A DNA stretch of 10,123 nucleotides, from contig DATLHO010000090.1 in the NCBI GenBank assembly GCA_035539855.1, positions 1-10,123 on the forward strand. Reading direction: 5' to 3'. How positions within the stretch are numbered: position 1 is the stretch's first letter; every line of letters begins with the position of its first letter. Source of the stretch: DATLHO01 sp035539855. GTDB taxonomy: Bacteria > Bacteroidota > Ignavibacteria > OLB7. The notes below the pieces were generated by a model. It was not told where the DNA came from and made no database searches. It saw nothing but the letters and a program-made list of their open reading frames with translations. Shown one piece after another: positions 6,205 through 10,123 of the stretch. A program made the translations under genes and the position numbers.

Positions 6205-9200
6205 CAGGGGATCGCCACGAGCGAGACCCGCGAGCTCGGCCCGGCCGATTCGTCGGTCGTGCTGGCGCAGGAGCTCGTCGTGCCCGGGTCGCTCGCCATC
6301 GTCTTCGACAGCGTCTACCAGCTTCAGCCCGGACTCGACTTCGACGTCGACGAGCGCTTCGGCATCGTCGTCTTCACCCCGTTCTTCCGCCGCCTCCTCG
6401 CCGACACGACCCGTGGACACTCGATCGTCGCGAGCTATCGCTACCGCGCGATCCGCCTGCCGAAGGAGGTCTACCGCCGCCGTCTCGTGACCCTCGTCGA
6501 CTCCGCCGGCGGCACGCGCCGCGTCGCCGAGCCGCGGCCGGGGACGTCGACGAATCTGTTCGGGGGGAACTTCCGGCAGACCGGCAGCATCGTCCGCGGA
6601 TTCACCGTCGGCTCGAACCGCGATCTCTCGCTGCAGAGCCGGTTGTGGCTGCAGTTCAGCGGCAACATCACCGAGGACGTGGAGGTGCTCGGCGCGGTCA
6701 CCGACGAGCAGACGCCGATCCAGCCGGAGGGAAACACGCAGACGCTCCGCGAGGTCGACAACATCTTCATCGAGTTCCGCTCTCCCTACGTCGGCGGCAC
6801 CATCGGCAAGTTCACCGCGGCCAGCGCGGGCAGCGAATGGACCGCGTTCTCGCGGAAGCTGCAGGGCATCAAGGCGATCGGACGCTACGGTCGCTACGGC
6901 ACCACCGAGATCGTCGCGGCCGTGAGCCCGGGGAAGTTCCAGACCATGCAGATTGCCGGCCGCGAGCGCGACCAGGGTCCGTACCGTCTGACGGGACCGT
7001 CCGGCGAGCGCTCGATTCTCGTGCTCGCCGGCACCGAGCGCGTCTTCGTCGACGGTGTGGCGATGATCCGCGGCGAGAGCAACGACTACGTCATCGACTA
7101 CAGCACTGGTGAGATCTTCTTCCAGACGCGCCGCGTGATCACGAGCGCGAGCCGCATCGCGATCGACTTCGAGTACACCGACCGGCAGTACTCGAGGTCG
7201 TTCCTGTCGATCGCGAATACGGGATGGCTGTTCGACAGCACGGTCACGCTGAGCGCCAACTACGTGCGCGAAGCCGACGACCCCGACGCGACGATCGACA
7301 TCACGCTGCAGCCGGAGGACCGCGCGATGCTCGCCGCGGCGGGCGGCGACCGGCTACGCGCGGTGCGTAGCGGCGCGGTCCGCGTTGGACGCAGCGACAC
7401 GACGCGCGGTACCTACTACCAGATCGACACGACCGTCGGAGGCCAGGCCGCGACGATCTACCGGTACGCTCCGGAGGACCCGCGGTCGGAGTACTTCGTG
7501 AGCTTCTCACTGGCTCCGGACGGACGCGGCGACTACCGCAACGTGGCGTTCGGACAGTACGAGTACGTCGGACCCGGGCTCGGCTCGTACCTGCCGATCG
7601 TCTTCCTGCCGATGCCGCAGTTGCGCCAGGTGTTTTCCCTCGGAACGACCGCGCGGCTCGGCACGGCGCTGCAGCTCAACGGCCAGCTCGCGCTCAGCGA
7701 CGCGTCGCTCAATCGCTTCAGCACCGACGCGGGCGCGCAGCTTCGCGGTCTCGCGTTCAGCGGATCGGCCGTCGGACAGGTCGACTCGTTCGGCGTCGGC
7801 GGACTCTCGCTCGGATCGCTCCGCTTCACAGGCTCCGCGCGCTTTCTCGACGCGGGATTCCAGCCGATCGAGCGCCTCGGCGACGTCGAGTTCAACTCGC
7901 GATGGAACACCAGCGCGCGCATCGGCGAGTCGCGCTTCGATGATTTCGTCGGCGAGGGAGCGCTGACGTGGGCGCCGATCCGTCGTCTGGAGATCACCGG
8001 AAGCGGAGGCTACCTCGCGCGCGGCTCGATCTTCTCGTCGCTGCGACAGCAGTACGCCGCGCAGCTCTTCGGTGACACCTCGCTTCCGAGCGCCGACTAC
8101 ACGCTCGAGCTGATCACGACGAGCGACACGATCGCGAGCCGCGTTCGTTCACGGTGGCTGAAACAGCGCGGCGGCACGAGTTATCGGCTCGGGGCGTTGA
8201 TGCCAGGCTTCCGGGTCGAGGCCGAGGATCGCGAGGATCGTGCGGGAGCGACGCTCACCGACACCCTCGCGCCGGGATCGTTCCGGTTCGTCGAGCTCGG
8301 ACCCGACCTGCGCGTCGAGCTCCCGTTCGTTGCCGCGACGCTGCGCGCGCGCTGGCGTGTCGACGACTCGGTGCATTACGGCGCCGGGAGCAGCGCGGGC
8401 TACCTTCGCGACGGATCGTCGGAGACCTTCACCCTGCGCGGCGAGCTGCGCGGCGTGCGCGACGTCACCTCGACGCTCGACTTCACCGTCCGTCGCAAGC
8501 GCTACGACAGCGTCGCCGGGCTCGATCCGCGACTGCGGCTCGACGCCGGCACCGTCCTTGCGCGCTCGCAGACGCGCTGGTCGGGCTTCGACCGCGCCGT
8601 CGACCTCGACGCGCTCTACGACGTGCAGACCGAGCAGCGCGCGCGTTTGCAGCGCGTCTTCGTGCGCGTGCCGTTCGGCCAGGGACAGTACGCCTGGAAC
8701 GACGTCGATAGCAACGGCGTTGCCAGCGAGGACGAGTACCGGTTCGCGTTCGAGGGAGAGGGCGAGTACGTGCGGTTCGAGGTCCCGACCGACGAGCTCT
8801 TCCCCGTCATCGACCTGCGGGGCTCGCTGCGTCTGCGTCTGGCTCCGCGACGCTTCTTCGCCGCGGGCAGCGGCGGCGACAGGCTGCTCGGACCCGTGAC
8901 CACCGAGACGTATCTCAGAGTGGAGGAGAAGAGCCAGACGCCGCAGGAGAGCGACATCTACCTGCTTCGCCTCGGCGCGTTCCAGAACGACGCCACGACG
9001 CTCGACGGCAGCTCGATCCTGCAGCAGGACGTCAACCTCTTCGAGGGGTCGCCGGAGTACTCGTTCCGCCTGCGGTATCTCGACCGTCGCGGACTGACGC
9101 GGCTCGCGGGTGCGATCGGCGAGCTCGTCGAGCGTCGGCGCGACCTCGAGCGGTCGTTGCGCGCGCGATGGCAGCCGGTCGTCGAGATCGGACTGCAGCT

Positions 9201-9678
9201 CGATCTCGCGGCCGGCAACGGCCTGCTGGCGAGCACCGACTCGAGCTCGATCCGCACGTTCGACCTGACGACGCTCTCGGCGGCGAGCGACTTCAGCTAT
9301 CGGCCCGAGCAATCGCTCGAGCTCGGCTGGAAGTTCCGTGTCGCCGACGCCGAGGACGTGCTGCCGCTCGTGCCGCGCACGGCACTGATCACGACCAACG
9401 CACTGCGCGCGGTGCTCGCGCTCGAGACGCGCGGACGACTCCGCGCCGAGCTCGAGCGCACGAACGTCTCCGGCGATGGCCTCGGCACGAACGAGCTCGC
9501 GCTGCCCTACCAGCTCACCGAGGGCTACGCGATCGGCGACACGTGGATCGGCCGCCTCACGTTCGAGTATCGCTTCGGCTCGAACATCCAGGCCTCGGTC
9601 ACCTACAGCGGCCGCGCCCAGCCGCCGAGCGATCGCGTCATCCATACGGGGCAGGCGGAGCTTCGCGCGTTCTTCTAG
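6142..9678 (+). CDS. Very large predicted outer-membrane beta-barrel/surface protein with SprA-like N-terminal repeats
   Basis: A predicted secreted protein of 1178 residues. The start at ATG 6142 yields a good Sec signal peptide (MIRNCLLTSALLLVASAALR, cleavage likely after A21). Earlier in-frame starts lack one and run into the CDGSH gene. Two similar beta-type units lie near residues 48-100 and 294-350, with patterns GLDFDVDERFGIVVF and NDYVIDYSTGEIFF. Between them are GGNFRQTGSIVRGF (142-154) and PIQPEGNTQ (192-200). The rest is rich in alternating aromatic/hydrophobic and polar residues, as in amphipathic beta-strands. GxGxY-type motifs occur near 461, 477, 846 and 872, with an EF-hand-like loop DVDSNGVASEDE at 854-865. 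The protein ends in LRAFF, and a terminal Phe is a usual Bam signal. It resembles uncharacterised large surface proteins I associate with FCB-type bacteria. Outer-membrane location is likely; transport, secretion or adhesion roles are open. No Shine-Dalgarno sequence is evident. Confidence 0.8.
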   Translation: MIRNCLLTSALLLVASAALRAQGIATSETRELGPADSSVVLAQELVVPGSLAIVFDSVYQLQPGLDFDVDERFGIVVFTPFFRRLLADTTRGHSIVASYRYRAIRLPKEVYRRRLVTLVDSAGGTRRVAEPRPGTSTNLFGGNFRQTGSIVRGFTVGSNRDLSLQSRLWLQFSGNITEDVEVLGAVTDEQTPIQPEGNTQTLREVDNIFIEFRSPYVGGTIGKFTAASAGSEWTAFSRKLQGIKAIGRYGRYGTTEIVAAVSPGKFQTMQIAGRERDQGPYRLTGPSGERSILVLAGTERVFVDGVAMIRGESNDYVIDYSTGEIFFQTRRVITSASRIAIDFEYTDRQYSRSFLSIANTGWLFDSTVTLSANYVREADDPDATIDITLQPEDRAMLAAAGGDRLRAVRSGAVRVGRSDTTRGTYYQIDTTVGGQAATIYRYAPEDPRSEYFVSFSLAPDGRGDYRNVAFGQYEYVGPGLGSYLPIVFLPMPQLRQVFSLGTTARLGTALQLNGQLALSDASLNRFSTDAGAQLRGLAFSGSAVGQVDSFGVGGLSLGSLRFTGSARFLDAGFQPIERLGDVEFNSRWNTSARIGESRFDDFVGEGALTWAPIRRLEITGSGGYLARGSIFSSLRQQYAAQLFGDTSLPSADYTLELITTSDTIASRVRSRWLKQRGGTSYRLGALMPGFRVEAEDREDRAGATLTDTLAPGSFRFVELGPDLRVELPFVAATLRARWRVDDSVHYGAGSSAGYLRDGSSETFTLRGELRGVRDVTSTLDFTVRRKRYDSVAGLDPRLRLDAGTVLARSQTRWSGFDRAVDLDALYDVQTEQRARLQRVFVRVPFGQGQYAWNDVDSNGVASEDEYRFAFEGEGEYVRFEVPTDELFPVIDLRGSLRLRLAPRRFFAAGSGGDRLLGPVTTETYLRVEEKSQTPQESDIYLLRLGAFQNDATTLDGSSILQQDVNLFEGSPEYSFRLRYLDRRGLTRLAGAIGELVERRRDLERSLRARWQPVVEIGLQLDLAAGNGLLASTDSSSIRTFDLTTLSAASDFSYRPEQSLELGWKFRVADAEDVLPLVPRTALITTNALRAVLALETRGRLRAELERTNVSGDGLGTNELALPYQLTEGYAIGDTWIGRLTFEYRFGSNIQASVTYSGRAQPPSDRVIHTGQAELRAFF
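8701..8736 (+). other. EF-hand-like calcium-loop motif in the large surface protein
   Basis: Codons 854-865 read DVDSNGVASEDE. This has acidic or polar ligands at loop positions 1, 3, 5, 9 and 12, Gly at 6 and a hydrophobic residue at 7, as in canonical EF-hand or dockerin loops. It sits between GQGQY and GEGEY motifs, so it may be a structural loop rather than a true calcium sensor. Flanking EF helices are not evident. Confidence 0.5.
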
Positions 9679-9860
9679 AGGCACGTCATGGTAAGGGCGG
9701 CCGAGCCGCACCGCCCCAGGGTCGCGCGACAGCCTGGTGCATCGCCGTTGGGTTCCATCGCCGGAGCGACGCGTTGCCGGTCTATCCCCTGCGCGTACCT
9801 TGACGTGTCGGCGCCGGCCGCGATCTCTATCGGCGGAAGTTGTTCGCCCGTTATCAATCC
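9679..9860. promoter_or_regulatory. Spacer before tspO with weak hairpin and promoter-like elements
   Basis: Just after the surface-protein stop, GCGGC-CGA-GCCGC (9697-9709) can form a short hairpin, with an alternative GGGCGG/CCGCCC pairing (9695-9700 with 9711-9716). Neither has a T-run, so termination is only possible. Further on, TTGCCG (9774-9779), a 16-nt gap and TACCTT (9796-9801) make a plausible sigma-70-like promoter for tspO. An overlapping TTGACG (9800-9805) is a better -35 box but lacks a good -10. All of these are weak matches. Confidence 0.3.
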
Positions 9861-9864
9861 ATGA
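9688..9864 (+). CDS. Doubtful 58-codon ORF ending inside the tspO start
   Basis: ATG 9688 has AGAGG (9676-9680) seven bases upstream. The frame stays open to TGA 9862-9864, which overlaps the tspO ATG as ATGA. The predicted peptide starts MVRAAEPHRPRVARQPGASP and is rich in Arg, Pro, Ser and Ala, with no recognisable domain or membrane helix. By hand count its third-position GC is about 72%, lower than sampled stretches of the neighbouring genes (about 80-90%). The ORF also runs through the hairpin and the promoter-like elements. It could be a leader peptide that couples translation to tspO, or pure chance in GC-rich DNA. Chance is the safer reading. Confidence 0.18.
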   Translation: MVRAAEPHRPRVARQPGASPLGSIAGATRCRSIPCAYLDVSAPAAISIGGSCSPVINP

Positions 9865-10123
9865 GCTTCATGTCACTCTTCGGCGAACGATTCGAGCTGG
9901 TTCCTGTCCTCGTCATTGCCGGCGTCGTCATCGCGATCGCCGTGCTGGGCGGACTCGCGACCGATGTGCAGAGCACGTGGTACGAGACGCTGCGCAAGCC
10001 CGAGTGGCAGCCGCCGGGCTACCTGTTTGGTCCGGTGTGGACGACGCTCTACATCCTGCTGATCATCTCGGCGTCCATCGCGTGGCACAGCACGTCGGGA
10101 CAGCATCGCACGAGCATCATGAT
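9861..10123 (+). CDS. tspO: TspO/MBR-family tryptophan-rich membrane protein, N-terminal part (3' end outside window)
   Basis: TspO/MBR proteins are small five-helix membrane proteins of about 160 residues. In characterised members they bind tetrapyrroles such as protoporphyrin IX or haem and modulate stress or pigment responses. The first 87 codons are visible. A first membrane helix (LVPVLVIAGVVIAIAVLGGL, about 13-32) is followed by the family signature WYETLRKPEWQPPGYLFGPV at 40-59, continuing WTTLY into the second helix (about 58-76). The tryptophans at 40, 49 and 60 and the KPEWQPP turn are diagnostic. Start 9861 is preferred; an in-frame ATG at 9870 is also possible, and neither has a clear Shine-Dalgarno sequence. 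The gene is on the same strand as the surface-protein gene but 182 nt away, so it probably has its own promoter. The family assignment is firm; the ligand is not shown by the sequence. Confidence 0.9.
   Translation, partial: MSFMSLFGERFELVPVLVIAGVVIAIAVLGGLATDVQSTWYETLRKPEWQPPGYLFGPVWTTLYILLIISASIAWHSTSGQHRTSIM

Noticed and set aside
8149..9711. A 520-codon minus-strand frame opposite the surface-protein gene
   Set aside because: It has no motif, signal or start context. The sense frame has a signal peptide and family motifs, and this frame runs past the sense stop by chance.
1..10123. CRISPR arrays, tRNA or rRNA genes, insertion sequences
   Set aside because: No short regularly spaced direct repeats, tRNA-like or rRNA-like stretches, transposase motifs or terminal inverted repeats were seen by eye on either strand.

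Overview
The window is high-GC bacterial DNA packed with genes. It holds five protein genes that can be supported: a 3' fragment of lnt, two paralogous ATPase/TPR genes, a small CDGSH iron-sulfur protein gene on the minus strand, a very large outer-membrane beta-barrel-like protein gene, and the 5' part of a tspO-like gene. Lnt, a signal-peptide-bearing surface protein ending in Phe, and the coding style point to a diderm bacterium. The large surface protein resembles a type I associate with the FCB assemblage, so a Gemmatimonadota-like or related lineage is my best guess. That guess is from memory, not from a marker gene.

Layout. Positions 1-291 hold the C-terminal end of apolipoprotein N-acyltransferase. 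Its TGA overlaps the ATG of the first ATPase/TPR gene (288-2969), which in turn overlaps the second by 14 nt (2956-5688). These three genes therefore look like one translationally coupled operon. A GC-rich hairpin (5688-5714) lies between this operon and the convergent CDGSH gene (5952-5728, minus). A 189-nt divergent spacer follows, then the 1178-residue secreted/outer-membrane protein (6142-9678). A 182-nt spacer carries weak promoter-like elements and a doubtful 58-codon ORF, and leads into tspO (9861 to the window edge).

How the genes may work together. The two ATPase/TPR proteins have the layout of STAND-type signalling ATPases: a P-loop with Walker A and B motifs, a GGN motif, a winged-helix-like segment, a helical region, and then 40-residue TPR repeats. 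Neither has a recognisable N-terminal effector, kinase or C-terminal LuxR DNA-binding domain. They are near-collinear paralogues whose first 126 coding bases are about 93% identical, so they come from a tandem duplication. Two such effector-less proteins coupled to the lipoprotein maturation enzyme is the most system-like feature here. Any role in envelope sensing is inference.

The giant outer-membrane protein has two similar N-terminal beta-type repeats. Their G..DYxxDYxxGxI pattern recalls SprA-like surface proteins. It also has several GxGxY motifs, an EF-hand-like loop and a C-terminal Phe. CDGSH and TspO proteins are both linked to redox or tetrapyrrole biology in known families, but nothing in the sequence ties them functionally to the other genes.
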